Source of the DNA: Geothrix oryzae
GTDB lineage: Bacteria > Acidobacteriota > Holophagae > Holophagales > Holophagaceae
DNA: 64,000 bases
NCBI RefSeq assembly: GCF_030295385.1
Contig: NZ_AP027079.1
Location: 1,116,001 to 1,180,000, forward strand
Direction: 5' to 3'
The position numbers were made by a program, and so were the translations under genes. Below the pieces are notes generated by a model, which was given only the letters and a program-made list of their open reading frames with translations, searched no databases and had not been told where the DNA came from. Shown piece after piece: positions 18,945 to 27,138 of the stretch (positions within the stretch are counted from its first letter, which is position 1; each line of letters begins with the position of its first letter).

Positions 18945-18966
18945 GGGGCCCGCGAGGGCCCCTTTT
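18945..18966 (+). terminator. Rho-independent terminator after the pilus operon
   Basis: GGGGCCC, a GCGA loop and GGGCCCC form a perfect 7-bp GC stem followed at once by TTTT. It lies 23 bp after the PilY1 stop and upstream of the rsmA start, so it should separate the pilus operon from the rsmA-rnj unit. Confidence 0.82.
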
Positions 18967-18999
18967 CGTGGGGGAGGGGCCGAGGTGGTACGCTGGGGT

Positions 19000-19809
19000 G
19001 TGTCAGATCCTTCAACCATTGCCCGCCTCCGCCCCAAAAAGGCCTTCGGCCAGAACTTCCTGGTGAACGAGGGGGCCATTCGCACCATCGTGGATGCGGC
19101 GCTGGCGAGCCCGGCCCCCCGGCTGCTGGAAATCGGCCCGGGGCCTGGGGTGCTGACGGAGCGGCTGCTGGCCGATGGCCGTCCCCTGTGGGCCGTGGAC
19201 CTGGACCCCGAGGCCATCGCCCTGCTGCGCGAGCGTTTTGCGGCGAACCCCCACTTCCACCTGCTGGAAGGCGATGCGGTGCGGATGCCCCTGCCCGAAG
19301 GCGAGGCCTGGTCGGTGGTGGGCAACCTGCCCTACAACGCGGCGACGCCCATCCTCGCCAGGCTGCTCACGGAGGGCATCCCCTGGGACCGCATGGCGCT
19401 GATGTTCCAGCTGGAGGTGGCCCAGAAGCTCATGGGCGTGCCCGGCACCAAGGCCTATGGGCCCCTGTCGGTGCTGGCCCAGCTCTGCGCACGCCTGACC
19501 CGGCTGGTGAAGCTGGGGCCCGGTTCCTTCCGGCCCGCGCCCAAGGTGGAATCCGCCGTGGTGCTCTTCGTGCCCCGTGGAGACGCGCCCAGCCTCGCAG
19601 AACGGAAGGTCCTGCTCTCCGTGCTGCACCGGTCCTTCGCCCACCGCCGCAAGACCCTGGCGAACAACTGGCAGGGCGCCCTGCCGACGGAAGCCCTGAC
19701 CCGCGCCGGCCTGGACTCGACGCTGCGAGCTGAAGTCCTGGCGCCTCCGATCTGGCTCGCTGCCACCCGCCACCTGTTGACCCATCATCCCGAGGTGTTC
19801 CCATCGTGA
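19000..19809 (+). CDS. rsmA: 16S rRNA (adenine1518/1519-N6)-dimethyltransferase
   Basis: The 269-residue protein begins VSDPSTIARLRPKKAFGQNF; the RPKKAFGQNFLVN segment is the RsmA/KsgA hallmark. SAM-binding LEIGPGPGVLTERLL, the acidic AVDLDPEAI and the catalytic NLPYNAATP follow, then FQLEVAQKL and GSFRPAPKVESAVV. It dimethylates two adjacent adenines in helix 45 of 16S rRNA late in 30S assembly. No ATG fits, so the GTG at 19000 was chosen; an in-frame GTG at 18985 is possible. The stop overlaps the ribonuclease J start, giving a two-gene RNA-metabolism unit. Confidence 0.93.
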   Translation: MSDPSTIARLRPKKAFGQNFLVNEGAIRTIVDAALASPAPRLLEIGPGPGVLTERLLADGRPLWAVDLDPEAIALLRERFAANPHFHLLEGDAVRMPLPEGEAWSVVGNLPYNAATPILARLLTEGIPWDRMALMFQLEVAQKLMGVPGTKAYGPLSVLAQLCARLTRLVKLGPGSFRPAPKVESAVVLFVPRGDAPSLAERKVLLSVLHRSFAHRRKTLANNWQGALPTEALTRAGLDSTLRAEVLAPPIWLAATRHLLTHHPEVFPS

Positions 19810-21524
19810 TCCCCGCCGCACCCGAATTCGAATCCTGGACCGAGGCCCCGGCCGCCGGAGAACTGCGGCTGGTCCCCATTGGCGGGCTCGGCGAGTTCGG
19901 CATGAACGCGCTGGTGGTGCACAGCGCCCACAGCCTCTTCCTGGTGGACTGCGGCCAGCTGTTCCCTTCGGACGACCAGCCGGGCATCGATTCCATCGTG
20001 CCGGATTTCGCCTACCTCGAGCCCTTCGCGGATCAGCTCCAGGCCGTGCTGTTGACCCATGGCCACGAGGATCACATCGGCGCGCTGCCCTACTTCCTCC
20101 GCCGCTGGCCGGTGCCCGTGTACGGGACGGCCTTCACCCTGGGGCTGGTGGAGGGGAAGCTTCGCGAGCACGGCCTGGATGTGGGCCTGCTCCACCCGGT
20201 GCGCGACTACGGCCGTATGAAGGTCGGGGACGGTGGGATCGAGGCGGAGTGGATCCCTGTCACCCACAGTCTCCCCGATGCCTGCGCCCTGGTTCTGCAC
20301 ACGCCCCAGGGGGTGCTGGTGCATTCGGGCGACTTCAAGATCGATCCCGAGCCGCTGGACGGCCGGCTCACGGGCATGGAGCGCCTGAGGGCCCTGGGCG
20401 ACGCCGGCGTGCGGCTACTCATGGCGGATTCCACCAACATCGGCCGGCCGGGCCGCTCGCCCTCGGAATCGGTGTGCCGTGAAGGCCTGGAGGCAGCCTT
20501 CGAGCAGACAAAGGGACGCCTCTTCGTCACCACCTTCAGCTCGAACATCCACCGGCTCCAGACTCTGGTGGACCTGGCCTACGAGTTCCGGCGGCGGGTG
20601 GTGCTGCTGGGGCGCAGCCTCGATCGCAACCTCGCCCTGGCCCGGTCCCTCAAGCGGCTGTCCCTGCCGGACGACATCCTGATCGACGCCAAGGACGCCC
20701 AGCTCTATGACCCCGACGAGCTGCTCGTGCTCTGCACCGGCAGCCAGGGTGAGCCCATGAGCGGGTTGGCGCGGCTGCTCCGGCGGGAGGTGAAGGGGCT
20801 GCCCATCCAACCCGGCGACCGGCTGGTGGTGAGCGCCCGGGCCATTCCCGGCAATGAGGTGGCGATCTCTCGCATGCTGGATACGGCGGAACGGCTCGGC
20901 GCGGAGACCTCACTGGAAGGTCTCGGCCCTGTCCATGCGTCGGGCCATGGCAGCCGCGAGGAACTGGCCGATCTGATCCGGGCCGTGCGGCCGGATCAGA
21001 TGGTGCCGGTGCATGGAACCTACCGGAACCTGCGCGCCCACGGGAAACTGGCCGCGGACCTGGGCTGGCCGGCCGAGCGCATCTCTCTGCTGGATGGCGG
21101 TCTCTGCCTGCGCCTCTTCGAGGATGGGGGCATGGACATGCCGGGGGCGGTGCCCGTGGGCAAGTGTTTCGTGGATCAGGGCGTGGAGCACATGGTGGAT
21201 GCCCGCGTGGTGAAGGACCGCCTCATCCTCCAGGAGGATGGCGTGGTCTTCGTGACGCTGCTGGTGGATCCGCAGACGGGAGACCTGGCTGCCGAGCCGA
21301 CGATCCTGAGCCGGGGCTTCGTGATGCTGTCGGACGACGAGGCCTACGCGGAGTTGCTGGCGGGCGTGGCCCGCAAAGCCTACGACGAGGCCCCGCCTGC
21401 GGTGCGGAAGGATGGAGAGGCCCTGCGCGACACGCTCCGTCTGGCCCTGCGGCGCATCATCCGGAAGACCACCCAGACCCGGCCGCTGGTGATCCCGGTG
21501 ATCATCGAGGCGCCGGCCCTCTGA
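19806..21524 (+). CDS. rnj: Ribonuclease J (metallo-beta-lactamase/beta-CASP nuclease)
   Basis: The 572-residue protein has RLVPIGGLGEFGMNALVV at the N-terminus, the zinc motif LTHGHEDHIGALP, IPVTHSLPDACAL and LVHSGDFKID. Beta-CASP elements follow: MADSTNIGRPG, TTFSSNIHRLQ, CTGSQGEPMSGLARL and PVHASGHGSREEL. RNase J combines 5'-to-3' exonuclease and endonuclease activity in mRNA decay and rRNA maturation. It starts at a GTG overlapping the rsmA stop (GTGA). Length is typical of the family. The C-terminal domain is present, so the protein appears complete. Confidence 0.95.
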   Translation: MIPAAPEFESWTEAPAAGELRLVPIGGLGEFGMNALVVHSAHSLFLVDCGQLFPSDDQPGIDSIVPDFAYLEPFADQLQAVLLTHGHEDHIGALPYFLRRWPVPVYGTAFTLGLVEGKLREHGLDVGLLHPVRDYGRMKVGDGGIEAEWIPVTHSLPDACALVLHTPQGVLVHSGDFKIDPEPLDGRLTGMERLRALGDAGVRLLMADSTNIGRPGRSPSESVCREGLEAAFEQTKGRLFVTTFSSNIHRLQTLVDLAYEFRRRVVLLGRSLDRNLALARSLKRLSLPDDILIDAKDAQLYDPDELLVLCTGSQGEPMSGLARLLRREVKGLPIQPGDRLVVSARAIPGNEVAISRMLDTAERLGAETSLEGLGPVHASGHGSREELADLIRAVRPDQMVPVHGTYRNLRAHGKLAADLGWPAERISLLDGGLCLRLFEDGGMDMPGAVPVGKCFVDQGVEHMVDARVVKDRLILQEDGVVFVTLLVDPQTGDLAAEPTILSRGFVMLSDDEAYAELLAGVARKAYDEAPPAVRKDGEALRDTLRLALRRIIRKTTQTRPLVIPVIIEAPAL

Positions 21525-21536
21525 CGGAACCCGGCG

Positions 21537-22052
21537 CTACCGAAGGCCCCGGCGTCCTCCCCCGCCCGGGCGCAGGGCGCCGGGCCGGTCGGCGAAGCCC
21601 TGCCGCAGGGCCTCCACCATCCGCCGTTGCATCTCCTCCACATGGATTACCAGCCGCACCTGCTGGGCAGGGCTGAGCTTGCCCCGGATGTCGTCCTCGA
21701 AGCGGAACTTCAAGTCCGCCTGCTGGCGGCGCAGATCCATGAACTGCTCCAGGAGGGGGCGGACCTGGGCGTTCTTTTCATCCTCGGAACCGGGGCTGAT
21801 CAGGATGTCGTTGAAGCGGCGGCGGAGCGCCTGGATCTGCCGCGCCCGCCCGAACTGTTCCCGGTCATAGCGCATCCAGCGATCCACCACAGTCCGCGCC
21901 TGTTCCTCGGGCAGGCCCACCTTCTGCTGGAGCTGCTCCAGGCGGAAGCGGGCCAGGGGCTGCTCATCTTCGGCCTGGGGTGGGACGGGGGCCTGCGACC
22001 AGACCGGGAGCGGGGCCAGCAGCAGCAAGGAGGTCAGGATGGGGCGGAACAT
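21537..22052 (-). CDS. Periplasmic Spy/CpxP/CnrX-like helical protein
   Basis: The 171-residue protein starts MFRPILTSLLLLAPLPVWSQ, a signal peptide. The rest is charged and almost wholly helical: LARFRLEQLQQKVGLPEEQA, then a run of Arg/Glu/Gln-rich helices, and GKLSPAQQVRLVIHVEEMQRRM. The LSPAQQ-type segment matches the LTxxQ/LSxEQ motif of Spy/CpxP/ZraP proteins. It is the third gene behind an ECF sigma factor and its anti-sigma factor, so it may be a periplasmic sensor or chaperone controlled by that pair. A GTG two codons upstream is an alternative start. The C-terminus is Gly/Arg rich. Confidence 0.72.
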   Translation of the reverse strand: MFRPILTSLLLLAPLPVWSQAPVPPQAEDEQPLARFRLEQLQQKVGLPEEQARTVVDRWMRYDREQFGRARQIQALRRRFNDILISPGSEDEKNAQVRPLLEQFMDLRRQQADLKFRFEDDIRGKLSPAQQVRLVIHVEEMQRRMVEALRQGFADRPGALRPGGGGRRGLR

Positions 22053-22054
22053 GA

Positions 22055-22564
22055 TCACCTCGGGGAGGTCGGAGCGGGCGGGTCGAGGCGCTTGAGGAGC
22101 GCTTTCATCTCATCGGGGCTGAGGGTCTGAAGCTGGGCGGCCTCTTCCTCGCGGTCGTGGAAGGGCGTGTCGGGAATCGAGATCTCGAGGGTTTCCGCCG
22201 GGCGGGGCAGGGTGGCCTCGACATAGGGCGTGCGGTTCGCGCGCCCGGCCAGGAAGGCGCCGACGCCCACGGCCATCAGGACGGCGGCGGCGGAGGCCCA
22301 GGCCAGGGGGCCCATGCGGTGATGCAGGGCGGTCCGGGCGGGGAGCTTGCGGAGGACGCGTCCAGGCAGTTGGTCGAAGTAGCCTGCCGGCGCCAGGACC
22401 TCGGGGCTCTCCTCCTGGGCGAGGTAGAAGACCCGGGTCTCGGCGCAGGCACGGCAAATCTTCATATGTCTCTCCGCCTCGGCACCGGGTTCGAGGGGAT
22501 CGGCCTGGACTGCGGCCAGCGTGGTGGCGCAGGGTTCGGGGAGCGGGAGGAGCTCGAGGTTCAT
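22055..22564 (-). CDS. Anti-sigma factor with ZAS-type zinc motif
   Basis: The 169-residue protein contains HMKICRAC (residues 33-40), fitting the HxxxCxxC core of zinc-binding anti-sigma domains. A single membrane helix follows (WASAAAVLMAVGVGAFLAG, about residues 89-107), then a short periplasmic part. This is the layout of a membrane-bound anti-sigma factor that holds an ECF sigma factor inactive until an envelope signal arrives. Its ATG overlaps the stop of the sigma gene by four bases, so the two are translationally coupled. The Spy-like gene follows immediately. The bound metal and the triggering signal are unknown. Confidence 0.82.
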   Translation of the reverse strand: MNLELLPLPEPCATTLAAVQADPLEPGAEAERHMKICRACAETRVFYLAQEESPEVLAPAGYFDQLPGRVLRKLPARTALHHRMGPLAWASAAAVLMAVGVGAFLAGRANRTPYVEATLPRPAETLEISIPDTPFHDREEEAAQLQTLSPDEMKALLKRLDPPAPTSPR

Positions 22565-23208
22565 GTGCGGCCTCCTTTGACATGGCGGGTGAGGTTCTGG
22601 ATGGCGTGGAAGATGTGGGCCTTCACGCTGCCCACGGAGGTGCCCATCTGCTGCGCGATCTGCTCGTACTTCCAGTCGTGCTGAAGCTTCAGGGTCAGGG
22701 CCTCCTTCTGGCGCCGGGGCAGCTTGGGGAGGGCCTCGTGCAGCAGGCGTCTCGCCTCCTGGTCCAGGAGGGCCGCCCCCTGCGTCTCCTCCACGCGGAG
22801 GGCGGGATGCTCCAGGGTGCCGTCGGGGCCTTCGAGGCTTTCATGGTCCCGGGCGACCCGTTCGCGGAAGTTGAGGGCCTGCCGGGTGGCGATGGTGATG
22901 AGCCAGGTGCGGAAGGAGGACTCGAAGCGGAAACCCGGCAGCGACCGGAAGACCCGGATGAAGGTCTCCTGCACCACATCATCCGCATCCTGGTGGTTCT
23001 TCAGGATGGAGAAGGCCTTGCCGTAGACATCCCGAGAAAACAAGCGCACCAGGGCGGCGAAGGCCGCCTGGTCGCCACCCTGGGCAGCCTCGACCCAGCC
23101 AAGAACCTCCGGGGCATGGTACGGCGAGCCCGGGTCGGGGAGCCGATCGGCGGTCGGGAGGACCGTAGGGGGCAGCAGGGGCTCGTTCAAAGTGGCTTCC
23201 ACCATCAT
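22561..23208 (-). CDS. ECF-subfamily RNA polymerase sigma factor
   Basis: The 215-residue protein has a 40-residue N-terminal extension and then sigma region 2 (FAALVRLFSRDVYGKAFSIL, DADDVVQETFIRVFRSLPGF, FRTWLITIATRQALNF). Region 4 follows a linker: LHEALPKLPRRQKEALTL and YEQIAQQMGTSVGSVKAHIF, a helix-turn-helix for -35 recognition. It probably directs RNA polymerase to a small envelope-stress regulon that may include its own operon. A second Met follows the first directly. The gene is divergent from the phosphoribosyltransferase, with about 127 bp between starts. Confidence 0.93.
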   Translation of the reverse strand: MMVEATLNEPLLPPTVLPTADRLPDPGSPYHAPEVLGWVEAAQGGDQAAFAALVRLFSRDVYGKAFSILKNHQDADDVVQETFIRVFRSLPGFRFESSFRTWLITIATRQALNFRERVARDHESLEGPDGTLEHPALRVEETQGAALLDQEARRLLHEALPKLPRRQKEALTLKLQHDWKYEQIAQQMGTSVGSVKAHIFHAIQNLTRHVKGGRT

Positions 23209-23335
23209 CTTAGACCTCGACGGCAGGGGACTGATGGGGATCCGCCGTCACCCGATGGACCCGGGAAGCCCTTCTGGGGTTGAATGGAAATGGTCTAAGT
23301 CTTCGATCTTCAATCTTCAGTCCCAAGGAGTCTTC

Positions 23336-23857
23336 ATGCGCGACCGCATCACCCCGCTGCTCACGGAAGCGCAGATCCGGGCCCGGGTCCAGGAAATGGG
23401 CGCCCAGTTGACCCGGGATTACGCCGGCCAGGATCTGGTCGTGGTGGGCCTCCTCAACGGCGTGTTCCCCTTCTTCGCCGACCTGGTGCGGTCCATGGAT
23501 TTCGATTTCGATGTGAGCTTCATGCAGGTGGCCAGCTACGGCGGCGGCACCGAAAGCACGGGCGAGGTCCACATCCTCAAGGATCTGGACCGCTCGATCC
23601 AGGGCCGCCACGCCCTGGTGGTGGAGGACATCGTGGACACGGGCCTGACCCTCTTCAAGGTCCGGAACCTGCTCAAGGACCGGGAGCCCCAGAGCCTGAA
23701 GATCTGCACCCTCCTGGACAAGCCCAGCCGCCGCAAGATCGAAGTGCCCGTGGACTATGTCGGCTTCACCATCGAGGATCACTTCGTCGTGGGCTACGGC
23801 CTCGACTTCGACGGGAAACTCCGCAACCTGCCGTATGTGGGCGTCTACCACCCGTAG
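23336..23857 (+). CDS. hpt: Hypoxanthine phosphoribosyltransferase
   Basis: The 173-residue protein begins MRDRITPLLTEAQIRARVQE and contains LVVVGLLNGVFPFFADLVR, the PRPP-binding LVVEDIVDTGLTL and a C-terminal VGYGLDFDGKLRNLPYVG. These are diagnostic of the Hpt family. It salvages hypoxanthine (and often guanine) to the nucleotide using PRPP. An AAGGAG Shine-Dalgarno sequence five bases before the ATG supports this start over the longer open frame. The next gene starts eight bases after its stop, suggesting a transcript hpt-lptE-like-holA. Confidence 0.93.
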   Translation: MRDRITPLLTEAQIRARVQEMGAQLTRDYAGQDLVVVGLLNGVFPFFADLVRSMDFDFDVSFMQVASYGGGTESTGEVHILKDLDRSIQGRHALVVEDIVDTGLTLFKVRNLLKDREPQSLKICTLLDKPSRRKIEVPVDYVGFTIEDHFVVGYGLDFDGKLRNLPYVGVYHP

Positions 23858-23864
23858 GATCTCC

Positions 23865-24422
23865 GTGCGCACCTCGCTCCGCTTCATCGTTCTCCCGCTC
23901 TTCCTCGCGGCCCTCTCCGGTTGCGGGTACCACCGTCTGGACCGCCAGCAGCGGTCCGTGGCCTGGGCGAAGCAGGGGGAGACCATCCGGCTGGCCCGGT
24001 TCCGCAACCTGACGCCGCGATTGGGGTTGGAGGACCGCTTCACCAAGGCCCTGGAGAACCGCATCGTGGCGGCCAGCCCCTGGCGCCTGGTGGCGCAGGG
24101 CGAACCTTCCCGCTGGGTGCTGCAGGGCACGCTCGAGGAATACAAGTCGCGTCCCATCGGCCTCACCCTGGGCAACGACCGGGCCAAGGCCAGCGCTGGC
24201 TCGGCCTCTCGCGTGGAAGTGGCCGTGGTGGCCAGCGTGGAGCTGCTGGATGGGCAGACGGGCGCGGTCGTGCTGTCCCGCCGGGGCCTGACCTTCTCCA
24301 ACCAGTACCGGGTGGATCAGAATTTCGCGAGCTTCGACAGCCGCGAGCTTCAAGTGCTGGAGAGCCTCGCCGACGATTTCGCGGAGAGCTTCCTCACCCA
24401 GCTGCTGGAAGGCGCGGACTGA
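23865..24422 (+). CDS. LptE-like LPS-assembly lipoprotein
   Basis: The 185-residue protein begins with a GTG and has a lipoprotein signal MRTSLRFIVLPLFLAALSGC, where LSGC is the lipobox and Cys20 the likely acylated residue. GYHR follows directly, as in many LptE (RlpB) proteins. The mature part fits the LptE pattern of an early RLARFRNLTPRLGLEDRFTK and later VAVVASVELLDGQ. LptE plugs the LptD barrel that delivers LPS to the outer leaflet. The sequence family is weakly conserved. Location just before holA, as leuS-lptE-holA in E. coli, supports the call. Confidence 0.75.
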   Translation: MRTSLRFIVLPLFLAALSGCGYHRLDRQQRSVAWAKQGETIRLARFRNLTPRLGLEDRFTKALENRIVAASPWRLVAQGEPSRWVLQGTLEEYKSRPIGLTLGNDRAKASAGSASRVEVAVVASVELLDGQTGAVVLSRRGLTFSNQYRVDQNFASFDSRELQVLESLADDFAESFLTQLLEGAD

Positions 24423-25438
24423 TGGCCATGCCCTGGCTGGACCAGTCCTTCGCCCTGATCCACGGCGAGGACGGCGATGGCCGCCGGAAGGCCGTGGAGG
24501 CGTGGAAGCAGAAGCATGTGGACCCTGAATGGGCGGATTTCTCGCTGACGGTCTGCGGGGAAGGCTGCCCCTGGCCCGAGGTCGTCGCCGCGCTCCAGGA
24601 GGCCACGCCCCTGGGGGCGGAAGCCCGCACGGTGCTGGTGCCCGCGGCGGACAACCTGTTCCTGCGGGCCAAGGAGCTGCCGGCCGCGGTCAAGGGGTTG
24701 CTGGAGAAGCCGCCCCAGGGCGTGAAGCTGCTGCTGGTGGCCTGGAATACCCTGTCCGCCGCGCCGGGCAAGGCCCTGGGCGCCAAGCCCTGGACCGACT
24801 GGGCCAAGGCCGGGCGCATCCTGAAGGTGGGCGTCATCGAGCCTGCGGAGATCCCGGGTTTCATCGAGGCCGAGGCCCGGAAGCTGGGGCTGTCGCTCCA
24901 GGGGGCCGCGGGCAGCCTGCTGGCTCAGCGCCAGGGCGGGAACCCCGGGCTCATCAAACGGGCGCTGGAGGTGCTGGACCTGCTGGCGGACGATCAGCGC
25001 GTCACCGAGGCGATGGTCGATCAGGTCACCTTCCGCCTGGCCGAGCAGAAGGCCTTCGCCTGGTCCGGGGCCTGGCAGAAGGGGGACGCCGCGGGAGCGC
25101 TGAAGGCCCTGCGGATGGCCATGGAGGATGGCGACGAGCCTCTGATGCTGCTGGGCCAGGCCCGGCGCGAGGTGGACCGGTTGCTGAAGCTGGCGGAAGC
25201 CGACGCGGCCGGACTGAAGGGAGGCGAGGTCCTGGGCGCCCTCGGGCTGTCTCCCAAGCAGGCCTTCCTGCTGGAGGGCTACCGGAACGCCCTGGCCAAG
25301 CTGAAGCGCCGGGGCCTGAAGGCGCTGCTGGGTCGGTTGAACCAGTGTGAGCGGGACCTCAAGGGCATGGCCCTTTCCCGGAGCGAGGCACCCCTGCTGG
25401 ATCTCACCCTGACCCTGTGCCGGGCCTGGGGACGCTGA
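24422..25438 (+). CDS. holA: DNA polymerase III delta subunit
   Basis: The 338-residue protein fits HolA: an N-terminal IHGEDGDGRRKAVEAWK, the central RILKVGVIEPAEIPGFIEAEARKLGL and LAQRQGGNPGLIKRALEVLDLL, and a helical C-terminal collar domain (LLGQARREVDRLLKLAE, ALGLSPKQAFLLEGYR). The delta subunit opens the beta clamp as part of the clamp loader. It starts at an ATG that shares one base with the lptE-like stop (TGATG), and the two genes neighbour each other in many genomes. Delta subunits are divergent, but order, length and context agree. Confidence 0.85.
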   Translation: MAMPWLDQSFALIHGEDGDGRRKAVEAWKQKHVDPEWADFSLTVCGEGCPWPEVVAALQEATPLGAEARTVLVPAADNLFLRAKELPAAVKGLLEKPPQGVKLLLVAWNTLSAAPGKALGAKPWTDWAKAGRILKVGVIEPAEIPGFIEAEARKLGLSLQGAAGSLLAQRQGGNPGLIKRALEVLDLLADDQRVTEAMVDQVTFRLAEQKAFAWSGAWQKGDAAGALKALRMAMEDGDEPLMLLGQARREVDRLLKLAEADAAGLKGGEVLGALGLSPKQAFLLEGYRNALAKLKRRGLKALLGRLNQCERDLKGMALSRSEAPLLDLTLTLCRAWGR

Positions 25439-25518
25439 ATTCCCGGGGGAACCGGACATTGATCACTTGAGCGTGAGCTTCGGCGGGCGGATCATGGGGG
25501 CTGAATCCCGGAGGGCCC

Positions 25519-26499
25519 ATGTCCGAATGCGTCATCCCCACGCTCACCTCAGCTGAAGTGGTGGAATCCAAGTCAGTCCTGCCCGCCGGGTGGAAGGCCG
25601 ACCTCTCGAACCTGAAGGCCCTGGACCTCACGCTGCCCATGCTGGAGCTGCTCCGGCGGTCCACCAGCCGGTTGCCGCAGGATGTGATCGACGCCCTGGT
25701 GAAGGGCCGGGACGCGGAGGAGGAAGGCAGCCGCGCGTTCAATACGCTCAACGACATGGTTCGCAACATCATCCTGGCCGACGGCCATGTGACGCCCCTC
25801 TGCCAGGACACAGGCACCATCATCGTCTGGGTGCGCCACCCCTTCGGCCTGAGCCAGCGCGCCGCCAAGCAGCAGGTCCGGGCGGCGGTGGTGGAAGCCA
25901 CCAAGCGGTCCTGGTTGCGCCCCAACTGCGTGGAGGCCCTCAGCGGCAAGAACACCGGCAACAACATGGATCCGTTCCACGAGGGTCATCCGGCCGTCCA
26001 CTTCGAGGAGTGGGACAAGCCGGAAGTCGAGATCGCCGTCATGCAGAAGGGCGGGGGCTGCGAGAATGTCGGCGCCCAGTATCGCCTGCCGGATGCCGCC
26101 CTGGGCGCGGGGCGCGACATCAAGGGCGTGCGCAAGTGCATCATCGACGCCGTGGTGAAGGCCCAGGGCCAGGGTTGCAGCCCGGGGATCCTCGGCGTGG
26201 CCATCGGTGGGGATCGCGTCTCCAGCTACGAAAAGAGCAAGGAGCTGATCCTCCGCAAGCTCGGCACCGCCAACCCCGATCCGAAGATGGATGCCTTCGA
26301 GAAGGAGGTCACCAACGACCTCAACACTCTGGGCATCGGCCCCATGGGCTACGGCGGCAACACGACCGTGCTGGGCGTCATGGCGGAGGAGATGTACCGC
26401 CACCCCGCCAGCTTCTATGTGAGCATCAGCTACATGTGCTGGAGCAGCCGCCGGGGCGCGATGACGCTCCGGGCCAACGGCGAAGTGTCCTTCGACTGA
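25519..26499 (+). CDS. Class I fumarate hydratase, alpha subunit (Fe-S)
   Basis: The 326-residue protein matches the N-terminal half of class I fumarases and tartrate dehydratases. LCQDTGTIIVWV (Cys near 95), GGGCENVG (near 181) and GQGCSPGILGVAIGGDR (near 220) supply the three cysteines of the [4Fe-4S] cluster. It hydrates fumarate to malate in the TCA cycle, in complex with the beta subunit encoded 16 bp downstream. GGAGGGCCC just before the ATG is a good ribosome site. Two-gene class I fumarases are typical of many anaerobes. TtdAB (tartrate dehydratase) is the main alternative and cannot be excluded from sequence alone. Confidence 0.9.
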   Translation: MSECVIPTLTSAEVVESKSVLPAGWKADLSNLKALDLTLPMLELLRRSTSRLPQDVIDALVKGRDAEEEGSRAFNTLNDMVRNIILADGHVTPLCQDTGTIIVWVRHPFGLSQRAAKQQVRAAVVEATKRSWLRPNCVEALSGKNTGNNMDPFHEGHPAVHFEEWDKPEVEIAVMQKGGGCENVGAQYRLPDAALGAGRDIKGVRKCIIDAVVKAQGQGCSPGILGVAIGGDRVSSYEKSKELILRKLGTANPDPKMDAFEKEVTNDLNTLGIGPMGYGGNTTVLGVMAEEMYRHPASFYVSISYMCWSSRRGAMTLRANGEVSFD

Positions 26500-26515
26500 T
26501 CCCAGGAGCATGTCC

Positions 26516-27094
26516 ATGATCCGTCTCACCACTCCCATCACTGAAGACCAGATCCGCCAGCTCAAGGTGGGCGACGAGGTGCTGCTCAACGGCCGCGTCG
26601 TCCTCAGCCGCGACATGGGCCACAAGTACATGAAAGAGCAGAAGCCCGAGTGGCTGAAGCCCATCCTCGAGAACATGGTCATCTACCACTGCGGCCCCGT
26701 CGTGAAGAAGCACGAGGACGGCCACTACAGCTTCGTGGCGGCGGGCCCCACTACTTCCATCCGGGAGGAGCCCTACCAGGCCGATGTCATCGAGACCTAC
26801 AAGGTGCGCGGCGTCATCGGCAAGGGCGGCATGGGCAAGAAGACCAGCGAGGGCCTCCAGAAGACCGGCGCCGTCTACCTCCACGCCACCGGCGGGGCGG
26901 GCAGCCTGCTGGCCGAGCGCTGCAAGCGCGTGGTGGATGTGAAGATGCTGGAGGAATTCGGCAGCCCCGAGGCCTTCTGGATCATCGAGGTGGAGGACTT
27001 CCCCCTGGTGGTCACTATGGACAGCCACGGCGGCAGCCTCCACGAGATCGTGGCCCAGCAGAGCCAGGAGCGCGCCAAGGCCTTGATGGCCTGA
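26516..27094 (+). CDS. Class I fumarate hydratase, beta subunit
   Basis: The 192-residue protein has LKVGDEVLLNGRVVLSRDMGHKY at the start, then the substrate region YHCGPVV, AAGPTTSIREEPY and VIGKGGMG, and a C-terminal FPLVVTMDSHGGSLH. These are typical of the FumA/TtdB C-terminal domain. It forms the swivelling half of the heteromeric Fe-S fumarase with the gene just upstream. The ATG at 26516 is preferred over the ATG at 26510 because AGGAG (26504-26508) sits seven bases before the former but only one base before the latter. Confidence 0.9.
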   Translation: MIRLTTPITEDQIRQLKVGDEVLLNGRVVLSRDMGHKYMKEQKPEWLKPILENMVIYHCGPVVKKHEDGHYSFVAAGPTTSIREEPYQADVIETYKVRGVIGKGGMGKKTSEGLQKTGAVYLHATGGAGSLLAERCKRVVDVKMLEEFGSPEAFWIIEVEDFPLVVTMDSHGGSLHEIVAQQSQERAKALMA

Positions 27095-27138
27095 AATCCA
27101 GGGGTTCTGGCCGCGCTCTCCCGCGATAGGCTGGAGGG

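Noticed and set aside
25436-25455. TTCCCGGGGGAA after holA as a terminator
   Set aside because: The stem is only 5 bp with a 2-base loop and no T-run follows.
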